From assembly GCF_950023065.1 (NCBI RefSeq), contig NC_088681.1, positions 7,316,001-7,380,000 on the forward strand: 64,000 nt of DNA, given 5' to 3'. Below, in pieces: positions 1 to 13,180 of the stretch. Position 1 is the stretch's first letter. Every line of letters starts with the position of its first letter. Both the position numbers and the translations under genes were made by a program. The notes beneath the pieces are model-generated. The model saw only the letters and a program-made list of their open reading frames with translations. It had not been told where the DNA came from and did no database searches. This DNA comes from Planococcus citri. Lineage: Eukaryota > Arthropoda > Insecta > Hemiptera > Pseudococcidae.

Positions 1-2789
1 CCATAGGTAGTTAGAAATCTTGTTTACACTCTTGGACTAAAATCTGTCCAGGATTCCTTGCTCAAAACTCTCTCAGACTCATTTATCGTACACTAAATTA
101 TCAAAATAAGTCTAGAATAAAAAAATGTTCATTCAATTAGTTATTCGATACATCAGAATCTTCCCAATGACCCTCTTCCTCCTCACCTCATCAGTCATCC
201 CTCAACCACATGTCACATAATTTTGACACGACGAAACCGTTTCCTTCGACAACTATAAGGCGATTATTTGTACATTTGGTTAGACTACATACATAGATAT
301 ACACGAATATTTTTAAAATTAAACCGCACACGTGTTAACGATTAACCGTGATAATTTACATTACCGTTTGTTCACTTTGTCGACTCCCTATAGCTACAAA
401 ATACTTGAAAGCTTCGCATTATCCGTACGTAAACATTTCTCTAGATAGGTACTTTTTATTCTATTTTATTGCTTGAAAAAAATTTCTTCTTCTCTTTTCA
501 GAGAACGTCAGTGCAAAAAAAAAACGAGTCAACGATAGAGGGTAATCTATATCTATATCCTATGACGTTATACCAGAAACAAGCTATACATATATGTAGA
601 TAAAGTACCTAAACTACGTATATAGTACTATACGAAGCAACCTAGGTGAACCACTGGTGCAGAAGTACGTAGAACCTCGATGTCGAGCAGGTACAACGAA
701 CTTATTGCTAGACTTGATGGCCAAATAAACTCGTCTAAATTTTGTTTTGGTCTGATGATTAGCAAATTTTTCCTTCGGTCGTCTTGTGTCAAGATTCAGC
801 TCCGAGGTTGGAGAAGGGATCCTCGTATATTGAAGGTTGTGGGAGTGGCGAGGCACAAGGTGAATGAAAATTCAGGCTCGTACGAGTAAAAAGAGACAGG
901 GAGGAGGAGGTCCAGGCACAAGGTGAATGAAAAATCTACCTCGTGAAGAAGAATAGTGTGAAGAGAAGGGTTTGTTTTTGAGCAAATTGACCCAAATTTT
1001 GAATCATTCTACACACAAAGTGAGTCAAACCCAGGGTAAGACTAAAAAAATTTCAATAAATTAAAAAATTTGATAGGTAACGAATCACTTACTAATGAAT
1101 CTACTTCTGGATCTGCTATATAATAAGGTTTCTCTTGTCGTATCTGTAACATAAAAACAAATAAAAAACCCATTATTATTATTTCCACGATCACCAACTC
1201 ATCATCATATCGGTGAAAACAAATAATACATAATACGATATTAAACGAGGTGAATAACTAAGTGAAAAAATTCACGATAAAAAAAAACTGCATACGCCAA
1301 AGACATTTCAACAAGCCATACTAGGTACCCATGCGTAACGAATCGAGCTGTTCAGACGCGTCGACGTACATGTCAAGAAAAATACTTCCTGATGCGGAAG
1401 AATTCATTAATTTTAATAACCTCATTAAAAGACCACAAAAGGGGAAAAAAATCCGTCCACAAAAATCTCACAATATTCACCTACGACGAACCGAAAAAGA
1501 AAAAAAGATACGCGAGAATGTGGTAAAAAAAAAATAAATAAAAGGGAAGGAAAAATCCGCATAATTAAATATCAGCTTATACATAGAACAGTAGAGAGAA
1601 AAAAAAAAGCGTAACTTTTAAACGTCTTTAACACCTTTATCGCGCCCATAACACAAGACAAGGCTGCTATATAGGAATAAATTTCGTAATGACGAAGCAC
1701 TCTATACAAAAAACCTTCTTCGGTAGTTCTCTTTATACATATACAGAGTAGATGATTATCTATAGATGAACGCGAGCAGGCAGAGGCAGAGCAAAAGAGA
1801 GAGAGAGTGAGAGAGAGAGATGTGAGGTGAGGAGGTTCGAACAATGATAAAAAAGATATCATAGCGAGATGCTGAAGACTAAGTCAACTTTTCTTTTATA
1901 CACGAATCGAGTTATGTCAAGCATTTCTGATTCTGCTGTGATATTACCGTGCCTTGAATATCTATATAGTAACTAAGTATATAAAAAACGTTAAAGGATT
2001 AAGAAGATGAAAAAAAAAAAGGTGACGGCGAAAGAGCTTCATCGTTCCTTCGTCTTTTTCTCTCAGTGCTTCGCGTTTCATTATTATTATAGTATGATTG
2101 TCGTCAATCTTGTCCATTTTTCTGTCCACACACACACACAGTCGACAGCAAAGCACTGCGACTGCGAGTTGGTATACAGTAATTCTTTTATGAGCGTATA
2201 TGCGCGCAAACTACCCATACCACCCTTCTTGCCTGCACCTTCTACATATATGTTGTCGTCCTAAATTGCCAACAATTAATTCTCTCTTCTTTATACGTGC
2301 GAAAAACTAATTAAAATTTTTGGCTCCGCGAATCGCCCCGTATTAACGCTTAATTAGGCTCGGACACGCGCACTTAATTAGTTGCATTGTTGACCGTATA
2401 CGTAGTAAAATATCGTACGTATATACGAGACGAGCGGTTGCAGGGCATGGCAGCGGGGCAAGGGGGTGGAATATGTGTATAGTCCGCAATGTGTGTGGAC
2501 GAGTAGGTAGGTAAGTTGACGCAATTGATACCTGCTGCAGTCATCAAAAAACAATTTTTTAGATGTCAAGATGGGAAAAAAATCCACATGAGACGATTTC
2601 AAGCTTTTGACGCTTTCTATGTGAAAAGTTATGATCTTGGACCAATAATTTGGCAGAAAAAAAATCAAATAAAATGTCTAAAAATAATAACGGTGGTGAG
2701 AATAAGACACGAATGGAACATTTCCAGAGCTGTAGCTGTTCAATCGTGCATTTTGAACTTTTGAGGAACTTTTTTGAAAAAATTTAAAT
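1..2789. other. AT-rich unique intron sequence
   Basis: No gene was recognised. There is a GA microsatellite at about 1797-1821 and a short CA run near 2130. A phrase containing aggcacaaggtgaatgaaaa occurs twice (near 851 and 915), a small direct duplication. Short open frames here lack codon structure or family resemblance. Confidence 0.5.
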
Positions 2790-3235
2790 AATAGTGGCCA
2801 AAAATAAAATTTTAGAAGATAATTAATAATTACTAATCCTTTGTTTTAAATCAATTTTTGGATTTTTTGGACCTTTTTGGAAAATTTAGTAGGACTTTCA
2901 ACTCTCAATCTGAGGCTAGCTCCATTATTTTTTTTATCATTTTTTTTTGGAGAACTACCTTATGGGTCTTTTTCTTTGGGGGGGGGGAAGAGGGGGCAGT
3001 CAAAGTGTTGTTGCAATTTCGGTTTTTTTTTTTTAACAGGACTTACAAATTTCTTAAGTATTTTAATGGCAGGAGGGAGGGGGTTGAAGGGGGTGGGGAG
3101 TTAAATGTGACCAAAAATGAGATTTTAGAAGATCCTATGTACTGACCCCTTGATTTTTCAGCAATTTTTGGACCTTTCTGGAAAATCAATCCTCAATTTG
3201 AACCTAGCTCCATTTTTTTTTTTGCTAAAAAAAAA
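2790..3235. repeat. diverged tandem duplication, period about 310 bp
   Basis: Two similar blocks follow each other. The phrase ggccaaaaataaaattttag near 2797 reappears as gaccaaaaatgagattttag near 3109. The phrase tttttggacctttttgg near 2864 reappears near 3163, in both cases followed by a segment ending ctagctccatt. Poly-T and poly-G runs interrupt both copies. Confidence 0.6.
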
Positions 3236-3482
3236 ATACAGGATCTGTACTCCATAAGCAGAAAGTTTTTGAAACCACCAAGATCAAATCAACTGGGAGG
3301 AAAGAGGAGGGAAAGGGGGGGAGAATCAAGAGTCACTCATTAATTGATTTACTTCGGATTAAGATTCTTTCTACATTCATTTCGAAACGGATTTTTAATC
3401 CCTTTTCTCCCTTCCAAATTAGGTTGAAAATTGTGAAAAAAATCAGTCAGAGAAATTAACTGTAAAGAAACTCCTTAAAATT

Positions 3483-4630
3483 GCTTATTGGCAACGTCGC
3501 ATTCGACTAAAAAATTTGTTTCGTTGAAATATTGAGTTTAAACTGGGTTTTGGAAAAGGGGTGAAAAGCCTGAATGGGCGACATTTTCCAACATGGGTAA
3601 TTGCTCGAAGTGAGAACTTACACGTTAAAACCCGTATAATTCTGATTATTGGCAACGTTGCATTTGACTCAAAAAACCTGTTTTGTTGAAATTTTGAGTT
3701 TAAACTGGGTTTTGAAAAAGGGGTGAAAAGCCTGAATGGGCAACATTTTTCTTTTCCAACATAGGTAATTGCTCGAAGTGAGAACTTACACGTTAAAACC
3801 CGTATAATTCTGATTATTGGCAACGTTGCATTTGACTCAAAAATCTGTTTCGTTGAAATATTGAATTCAAACTGCGCTGAGGGAAGAAGAGATGGAATTG
3901 ATAAGTGTAATCCTTCTAATCAATAACTTGGCGGTGAAAAATTTCCTAAAATTGATTATTGGCAACGTCGCATCTGATTATAAAAACTCATCGAGGTCCA
4001 ATATTTAATTTAAAAATGGCCCAAACAAGGGGGGGGGGAGGGATGAGATTAATAAATGAAGCAAATTGATCATTTCAATCGACCAAATTTGATACAAATT
4101 GCGGAACAAAAAAAGCAACGTTGCCGATAATCAGTTTCAAAAAACCTTTCAAATTGCAATATTTATTTCCAAAGCAGTTCAGATATCTCGAAATTGATGT
4201 AAATTCGCGTTAGAAGTATTTCCGCAGCGATAACGACCTATTGACCAATTAAGGGAGGCCTTTTTCGCATCGCAACGTTGCCAAATTGATTTTTAATTCA
4301 AGTTTTAACTCTTCGACGCGATTAATCTGTCATCTCCGAGATCGTAAAACTGCGGCTTGACGGCGAAATAAAACGAGTAATAATTCTAATTTATATTTCA
4401 TTAAATAACTCTAGTCCAGTCGACAATTTTCCCGATGCGACGTTGCCAAATTGATTTAAACATTTATCGAAAATAGAATTGATTAAAAAATCGATCGAAA
4501 TATGGAAATGGGGGGGGGGGTCCATTTGAGATTATTTTTCATATTCGAATCGTGCGAATGGTAATCGCTAACGAAGATTAGATCAAATCGACGTTCATTA
4601 TTAGCACGATACATTTGGCAACATTGTAGT
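3483..4630. repeat. decayed tandem array with periodic GCAACGTTGC cores
   Basis: The motif gcaacg(t/c)(t/c)gc or a close variant starts at 3491, 3652, 3820, 3962, 4115, 4272, 4437 and 4618. The spacings are 161, 168, 142, 153, 157, 165 and 181. The first two units are nearly identical over their full length (attattggcaacg, ttgaaat, attgagtttaaactgggttt, ggggtgaaaagcctgaatgg, gaacttacacgttaaaaccc). Later units keep little beyond the core and AT-rich flanks. The open frame on the minus strand at 3485-3823 reflects the two good units and is not a gene. Confidence 0.75.
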
Positions 4631-6925
4631 ATCTGGCGCGAAATTCTAATTTACGATTTTTTGCCGCCGATAGCGCCATAAAAACGCCCTTGCATCGCGA
4701 TACATTTTCTCTATGGTGTACATATAGCATATTATACAAATTCGACATGATAATATATCACTGCCAAGTACTTAATTTCGTTATTCGACGAATAAATTAA
4801 ATAATATCAAAGAATTTAGCACTCGATATGTTTCATTGCTTGTCCCTTTTCCTGTACCACGAGCAAATTCGGTGTTGAAAAAGTCGTTCGCGACACCTTT
4901 TCTTTTTCTTTTTGACAAACATTTTATACTTTGGCGCCCTTGACTATATAGTTATAGTATGCTTTAGCTCGTAAACCGTTCGGCAGCTCCATGTTCGTGT
5001 CCATCGCGCCATACAACACTCGTGTACCATACTAAAAAGTCTAAAATTTTATAGACCCATAAAAAAAACTGTACATAATTTCAAAACTGAGTCCGTGCGG
5101 TGTAAACAGGTCGTCCCTCGACAATGTACTTAGAATTTGAGCATTTTGAATGCAATTTAACTGTCGAAGAATTTGCCAAGTGGTTTTTTTTTTTTTTGAA
5201 TAGGCTCGTAACCTCCTCGTAGAGTAGAAGAAAGAGAAAGGAGAAACCAGAACACAAATTCGATTAAAACGAACACGTACCAAAAAGCTGTAAAGTGATC
5301 CGAAAACCACATTCTACGAGTATTTTTATTTTCCCTAAATCTTCTCCACACCTATCGTAAAACACTATACAACAACAACGCAGTCGTAAAATTTAGAAAA
5401 AATTAATTCTCCGTTTGCCGCCGCCTTCTCCCCCTCCCCCCATCGTCCACCCAGAGCTGATTCTTCTTTCAGTACATCTGTTTGTGTGCGCCATCGAGCC
5501 GTCTCTTTCACCAGTAGTGGTATTTACTATTTAGTTAGTGAAACGAGTTTTCGAAAAAAATCGTTTCTTCATTTTACTTATACCAGACTAATACTATGTT
5601 GTAAAAAAATATAAAAGTAACAGCAGTAGTCTTTAGTGACTAAATACGTTACAATGGGAAACAGATTTACGATCACTTCGACCATATTTTTTACGACGAG
5701 TAACTACTTTTTTATACCACCATCATCACACACCAACCAAAAAAAAAAAAAAAAAAAATGATATACTTGTTACCTACTATGCACCTTTTTTTTCTCTCTT
5801 CTAATATACCACATTGTTAAAAAAAAAAAAAAAAAAAGATCATGGTACAGTAAGTATATAAGCTCAGGTCACTCATTTCTCAATATTTTTTAATGTCTTT
5901 GCGATTAGAATTTTCTACGAAAATTATACCTACCTACCCACCGAGCTATAAATTATTTTAATAGCTTATATGCAGAAAATGAACTAGAAAAAATTTCCCC
6001 AGCGACCTTTTCCTTGGCAATTTGTTCAAGACCCCCTGGAGTTGCAGAAGCCAAGCCCCAAGGTGCACCAAGTGATAAGGTTGTACTCATATGTAGTATA
6101 GATAAGACAATATTATTCGTCGAGTGGCCTGGTATTTATATTTACGCAGGTGTCAAGTGAGAACCACATCGTATACGCGTATTAATTCAATCATCAGCTC
6201 ACTGGGTTATTAGTGTCAGCATTAGATGAAAATGTCTGCCTATCAATCTTAGGACAGGTAGCACTTATACGAGGTTAAGTGGGGGCAGTGTGTCGTTTCG
6301 AGATGCATAATTTTCTACACAGCAATTTATTACCGCCAATAACGCGATGTCGTATATATTGTAGAAATTCATTCATTCATTCATTCGCGCCTATGTTTTG
6401 TTAAATATTTACCAAGTGGTGATTTTTTTCTGCAAAAGAGATAATTTAATTATATGGCTGAGCGTTCGATGATGGAATTGCGTTCACGTCTTTGATGCTA
6501 AATACTCGCCTGATATGAATTATCGTTGACGTCGAACTGCTGGTGAGAAGTGAAAAATCGTGATGGGTACATATTTTTTTTGGATTTGGAAGTGGGTGAT
6601 GGAAGGGGGAAGGGGTAGCCAATGCTTGAAATTTTTGAAAATTTTCTGGCATCGTGAGAGCTCGAAACTAATAAAACTGAAGTATCAGAATTTCAGAGGA
6701 TGATTATTTTAAAACTCAAAAATTTCAAAAAAAATGCCATTTTTCTAGAAACAGGTGTAGGTAAATATTTTTTAATTTTTACATTATTTTTCAAGAAGAC
6801 TAGGAAAATTACGTTCCCTGAATTTCAAAGTACGTATTTTTGAAAAAAAAATTTTCGTCGAAATTTTTGATGAGGGAGGAGGAAAGAGAAGGAGGATTCA
6901 GAGGTAATAGTATGAGAATTCTATG
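4631..6925. other. AT-rich unique intron sequence
   Basis: I see no gene. Two long A runs lie at about 5740-5758 and 5819-5837. A short ATTC repeat occurs near 6368-6385. The stretch 5400-5460 is C-rich. Confidence 0.45.
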
Positions 6926-8530
6926 TCAACATGGTTTCATTTTTTTATTCTGATGGAGAAAAATCACGACTAAGTACAAAAAATTTCTGATTTTCTGCAA
7001 ATCCTGCTTTTTGACGAAATTACAAAAAATGTTGCGTTTTGCTAACATCGTAAAAAAAATGAATTTTTGCCGAAATTTGCTAAAGAAAACCGGCTTTTTG
7101 CCATTTTTTTCATCAATATTTGAAATTATTTCCAAAATTTGCCAATTTTTTTAAAAGGTATTTTGAATTTTATCAGGTATTTGTTTTAGTCTTTTTCGAA
7201 AGAGAAAAAAAATCTTGAATCATCCCCCCCCCGCTTCACCATCTGTTGTCTCTCAAAATTGGTCTATTTTTTTTCCTGAAGATTCTGTTTTTTTTTATTT
7301 TTATTTTTTTCAAATTTGCTATTTTTCCATTAATATTTGAAATTTTCAAAATTTGTCACTTTTTTTAATGGTATTTTGAATTTTATAAGCTTTTTGTTTT
7401 AGTCTTTTTCGAAAGAAAAAAAATTTGAATCACCCCCCCCCTCCGCTTCATCTTCTGTTGTTTCACAAAATTGGTCTATTTTTTTTTGAAAAATTTTGCC
7501 TAAAGATTCTATTTTTTTTTATTTTTATTTTTTTCAAATTTGCTTTTTTTCATCAATATTTGAAATTTTCAAAATTAGCCAATTTTTTTAAATGGTATTT
7601 GGAATTTTATCAGGTAAGTACTCATTTGTTTCAGTCTTTTTCGAAAGAGAAAACAAATTTTGAACCCCCCCCCCCCACTTCACATTCTGTTGTCTCTCAA
7701 AATTGGTCTGTTTTTTTTTTTTAAATTTTGCCTAAAGATCCTGTTGTTTTTTTTTTCAAATTTGCTATTTTTTTCATCAATATTTGAAATTTTCAAAATT
7801 CGCCTATTTTTTTAAATGGTATTTTAAATTTTATCAGGTAAGTATTTGTTTCAGTCTTTTTCGAAAGAGAAAAAAAAATGTTGAATCACCCCCCTCCCCC
7901 GCTTCACCTTCTGTTATTTCTCAAAATTGGTCTATTTTTTTTTTTTTTTTTTTTTTTTTTGAAAAATTCTGCATAAAGATTTTGTTTGATTTTTTAATTT
8001 TTATTTTTTTTCAAAATTGCCAGAATATGTAGTCTTATTTTTTTGACAAAATACTGCAAAGAAAACCCGGTATTGATTCATTTTTTCCAAAATTGCGAAA
8101 AAGTACTATTTTTTGAAACAATTTCTTCTCCAAAACTCTGAAGCAGAAGAACTTGCATTTTTGCCAAATTTACTAAAAAATTTATATCTACTTTTTGGCC
8201 ATTTTTTTCATCAAAATTTGCTAATTATTATTTTTGCTGTGTTTTAAATTTTGTTCTTTTTTCCAGTTCTCTATGAAAACAAAAAAAGTTTTGAAAAATT
8301 TTCCCGTTTAAGAATCATGTTTTTTGTCGAATTATTGTCTGATAGTCCAGCTTTCCAGCCAAAATGATCAAATATCCTGCTTTTTTCGTCAATTTACGTA
8401 TAAAATATTGCAAAAAATAAACTGTAGGAATCTACTTTTTGCCAAAATAATTGAAAAAAACTGCTTCGTTGGCATTTTTTTGTGAGCAAATTTTGCCAAT
8501 TTTTGATGCTGAAAGGAGAAACTTTTGATT
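6926..8530. repeat. T-rich repeat tract with about four tandem units of 213-232 bp
   Basis: The phrase agtctttttcgaaagaraaa starts at about 7188, 7401, 7633 and 7853 (spacings 213, 232, 220). Each copy is followed by a poly-C run, a cttcaccttctgttgt-like phrase, ctcaaaattggtcta, a poly-T run, and ttgaaattttcaaaatt. The flanks (6926-7140 and 8040-8530) carry weaker variants of ttttgccaaatttgct. Open frames are phenylalanine-rich artefacts. Confidence 0.75.
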
Positions 8531-10774
8531 TCTTTTTCAATATTTTCCCTTATAAACTAGTATATATATATTTCTTTAGCAAGAATTAAAATTTTTTAAA
8601 TTCGAATTTCCGTTTAATTTCTTTTTTTGGGGGGGGGGAGGCGGAGGAAAAATACTCATTATTACAAAATAAAAGAACAACGAGCGTACAAATCTCGAGG
8701 TGGTTTTCCATCTTCCCAAAATGGATCTTTAAAATGAACAAATTATTAGAACACTCGTTTTGCAAATTGATAAGATTTTTCTAAAAATTTTGAATCATTT
8801 TATTCTCAAATTGTGATGAAAAAATTCAATTTTAGTCGAAAAAATAGAAATTTATAGCTTTGAAAACCAAGTTTGACAATCGATAATTTCGAATTAGTTT
8901 ATCTCTTTCCAAAACACCTCAGTCAATAAAAAAATCTCTGACACTTGTGCTTTTCTCCAGCGAAAAATGATCCTCCTACAGCGTTAAAAATTGAAAAAAA
9001 AAAAAAAAACTCATCTCTTCACACTGTATCATGCAAGATACCAAACGTAATATGTATACTCTGAGGCGATTAAGTGCGATAATCACGGCCACGTTTCATT
9101 AACCCGAAAAATACACAAATTATCAATTAATTGATATTTAATACCTATTCATCGAATATGGTAGATAAAAATAATGAAACAATAGCGTGATTCTTTATAA
9201 TCTATCCGACAATAAGCCCGATTCATTGAACCATTACAGATTATGGCCGGTTGTAATCAATCACCACCCTATATATATACCTACCTATAGTGTAATAATA
9301 TACAGTGTATAGTAGTATATTCGGTATAAAATTCAATTATCGAGCCAGATCCGATAGGATTGGGGTATAATATAATATTTTCCAGCAGCTGTTTCCATAA
9401 TGTAGGTACCTTCGTCGTGTGGACGAGATAATACGTATAAATTTTATCCAGGTACCTATAGCAGTAAGTAATAGTTGCACTAAGTGCATCTTAGGCAGTC
9501 GAGCAAGCATCCACACCACAGCACTTATATTTTGTCGAAGCTGTTATACGATTATTTATATGGAAATAAACATTAACATTTATGCGATGATGAGTGATAC
9601 GTTGCAGAGTGTGGAATGGCACCCCTGGTGCACCATGATGCTCTTCCTCTTTAATACCATTTTCAACACTTTATCCCACGCATTTGCGTCATCTTATACT
9701 ATGCTCTACCATCCAGGCTATAAGTAAATCTCGCGGGTTTAGAATCCTCTTCATTATCTCCACCAACAACAACCAAAGCAATCCTTATGTGTTATGTCTT
9801 TAAGAAGAAGAACAAGAAGACCAGAGAGAGAGAGAGATGAGAAAAAAATATATATAATATACTCGTCTCGTGGTTGTTTCTTCTGACCATTTAATGATGT
9901 GGAATATTTCTCTCTTTTCATCGTCGTTATACCAACACATCTCAGGAACGTGTTTAATGTATGTAGAACCATTTACTATAGTACTATTACTATATAATAC
10001 ATATACGAAGACGAGTAGGTCTAGGTACAGAGAGACGACAACGACGTTTTTATTTTCTTTCAATGCAACGCATTGCACATAATATGCTTACTGCTGCTGC
10101 ATTGCCTTGCCCATCATACTTGCCTACACTTTTTAAAAACTTTTCTCTTCACTTTTTGTTTTTTTTTTGCCTCCTTTAACGAAAAGAGATGCTACGACGA
10201 CGACGCTGCTCTATGGTGTTATTTGAATAAATGGGACGATAGCCAAGACCATTTAACCTACAATCAGAGTATTACAGCGTCAGTATAAATGAGACATGAG
10301 AAGTATTTAATGTTAAGCATTCTTTCAAAGATTAAAATCTTAACACTTGAACATGTAATGGTTGACGTGTAAAGTCGCATTGCCGTGAATATTTTAATTA
10401 ATTTGCTCCTTAAGGGAGACTTTGGCAGAACGATACGAATTCTTTTTTGTATGGTATAGTCTTTGCTATAGGTAGTTGTTTTATTTTATATTCGATTCGT
10501 ATATAATGTGTTATGAGAGAGATGTGCTGCTGTGTAGCATTTTAGACATAATAATACGAGTAGTACCTAATATAAAGACAATAATAATACACGGATATAT
10601 AATGCAGCCAGCAGACTTATATCGCGCACGTGGGTATTGTCTCATGGTCGAAAGCATGCTGTAAACATGCCATCTTTCTTTCTCCAGCATTGAAATGCAG
10701 CTGGTCAATTTAAAGTACATACTCGAAACGATAATATTTTTTTAAGAGTGATATGAGCGTCGATTTGGAAAATA
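8531..10774. other. AT-rich unique intron sequence
   Basis: No gene was recognised. Short frames of 60-100 residues on both strands overlap one another in several phases between 9337 and 10720, which argues against any being coding. Confidence 0.45.
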
Positions 10775-10815
10775 CCCCCCCCCCCCTCCTCCTCCTCCTC
10801 CTCCTCCTCCTCCTC
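10775..10815. repeat. poly-C run followed by CTC trinucleotide microsatellite
   Basis: About 12 C residues lead directly into roughly ten CTC units, giving a pure pyrimidine tract on the plus strand. Such mirror-like tracts can adopt triplex structures; this is not shown here. Confidence 0.9.
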
Positions 10816-11029
10816 TAACCCTTCGAATCAAAATTTGAATTTATCACAAAAATAACTGCAAATCGAGACAGCAACTTTTGCTAGAACACTTCATTTTGAG
10901 GATCAATATTTGGAATTCAGAAGATGGTGAGAGTTTTTCTGGATGATGGGGGAGAGGGGGAGGTAAATTGGTCGATATTTAACTTATTTGAAAAAAAAAC
11001 GTCATTCTGAACACCTTTTTTGAGGAAAA

Positions 11030-12925
11030 TTCGGTTCAATGTTGAAATTTTCGAATTGGAAGTTGAATTGTTGAAATGTTAAAAAACAATCTTGATTTTA
11101 CCACAAAAAATTCGAAAATAAGACATGAAAAACAAAGGCGAAAACACGAGTTTAGAATTATTAAAAAGAAGGTTTGATTGAACTCTGAGTCCAAAAAATG
11201 AAGTTTGAAACAAAAAAAAAAAAAACAAAATTGAAAATTAAGTTTGGAACCAAAATGAAAGTTGAAGAACAAAAAAAAACAAGTTTGAGAACAAAAACGA
11301 AGTTTGAAACCGAAAACAAAGTTTGAAACATAAAGTTTGGCCCCAAAATGATGTTTGAAAACAAAAACTAAGTTTGAAAAATGAAATTTGGATCCAAAAT
11401 GAAGTTTGAAACAAGGATGAAGGTTGAAGAACAATTAAAGTTTGAGAACAAAAATGAAGTTTCGAACCAAAAATGAAAGTTGGAGAACAAAAAAAGCAGA
11501 TCAAACAACAAAAAATAAAGTTTGAGAACCAAAACGAAGTTTGAAACCAAAAACGAAGTTCGAAAAATGAAGTTTGGCCTCAACATGAAGCTTGAAACCA
11601 AAAACGAAATTCGAAAAATGAAGTTTGTCCTCAACATGAAGCTTGAAACAGAAACGAAGTTTTGAGACCAAAAATGAAGTTTTCATTCAAAAATGAAATT
11701 TGGAACCAAAATGAAGTTTGAAAAATGAAATTTGGAACCAAAATGAAGTTTGAAACAAGGATGAAGGTGGAAGAAAAATTGAAGTTTGAGAACAAAAATG
11801 AATTTTTGACCCAAAATAAAAGTTGGAGAACAAAAAAAAGAAGATCAAAGAACAAAAAATAAAGTTTGAGAACCAAAACAAAGTTTATTGAAACCAAACA
11901 CGAAGTTCGAAAAATGAAGTTTGGCCCCAACATGAAGCTTGAAACAAAAACGAAGTTTTGAGACCAAAAATGAAGTTTTCAATCAAAAATGAAGTTTTCA
12001 ACCAAAAATGAAGTTTGGAACCAAAATGAAAGTTGAAGAACAAAAAAGAAGGCCAAAGATCGAAAAATGAAGTTTGAGAACAAAAACGAAGTTTGAAGCC
12101 AAAATTAGAAGTTCAAAAAATGAAGAAGTTTGGAACCGGAATGAAGTTTGAAGGACCACAAAAATCAAGTTTGAGAACAAAAACGACGTTTGAAACCAAA
12201 AACAAAGTTCGAAAAATGAAGTTTGGCCCCAAAATGAAGTTTGAAACAAAAACAAAGTTTGAAACTGAAAACTAGGTTTGAAAAATGAAATTTGGAACCG
12301 AAATGAAGTTTGAAACAAGGATGAAGGTGGAAGAAAAATTAAAGTTTGAGAACAAAAATGAAGTTTTCAACCAAAAATGAAGTTTGGAACCAAAATGAAA
12401 GTTGAAGAACAAAAAAAAAGAAGGCCTAAGTTCGAAAAATGAAGTTTGGCCCCAACATGAAGCTTGAAACAAAAACGAAGTTTTGAGACCAAAAATGAAG
12501 TTTTCAACCAAAAATGAAGTTTGGAACCAAAAATGAAGTTTGGAACCAAAATGAAAGTTGAAGAACAAAAAAAAGAAGGCCAAAGATCGAAAAATGACGT
12601 TTGAGAACAAACACTAAGTTCGAAACCAAAATTAGAAGTTCAAAAAATGAGGAAGTTTGGAACCGGAATGAAGTTTGAAGGGCAAAAAATGAAGTTTGCA
12701 ACCGAAAAACGAAATTTGAAAATGAAATTTTTGGAGCCAAAATGAATAAGGCTGAAGAACAAAAACTGAAGTTTGAGAACAAACCTCAATGATTGAAATA
12801 AAATAAAAAAACGATGTTTGAAAACAAAAATGAAAGTTGATTCTCCCCTCCCCCTCCCCAAAGAATTTTGGTACTACATAACAATAATGTTTGAAAATAT
12901 AAAATGTGATCAGAATTCAAAATCG
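11030..12925 (+). repeat. short-unit satellite array, forward orientation (array 1)
   Basis: There are dozens of degenerate copies of units such as aaaatgaagtttgaaacc and aaaaacgaagtttgagaac, about 17-22 bp each. Longer blocks recur: a phrase beginning gaagtttggccccaacatga appears near 11571, 11917 and 12440 and variants elsewhere, indicating higher-order duplication. The minus-strand frames of 60-130 residues translate to S/F/Q/L-rich repeats (FQTSF, FGSKLHF). They arise because the unit has few stops in one frame, and I do not treat them as genes. Confidence 0.9.
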
Positions 12926-13180
12926 AAGTTTGATCTCAAACTTCATCTTCATTTCTAGACATCATTTTCAACTTCAAACTTCATTTTTAGTTTTTGAAAA
13001 CCATTTTTGGTTTGAGATTCCACGTTTGCTTTTATGCTTCTTTTTTTTCAACTTCGTTTTCGAATTCTGATCTCAATTTTTATTTTTAAACTTTATTGCT
13101 AGTTCTAAACTTCGTTGGTGGGGGGGAAGGGATCAACTTTTATTTATTTTTCAAACTTCGTTTTTGATCTCAAATTTTTA
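12926..13180 (-). repeat. short-unit satellite, orientation flipped
   Basis: Immediately after array 1 the unit reads as its reverse complement (caaacttcatttt, ttcaacttcaaacttc). The switch falls at about 12930, next to a gaagtttgatctcaaacttc junction, a small palindrome at the turning point. Confidence 0.75.

Noticed and set aside
11036..12861. Cluster of minus-strand frames of 60-132 residues
   Set aside because: All are translations of satellite array 1 in different phases, low complexity, with no start or splice context.
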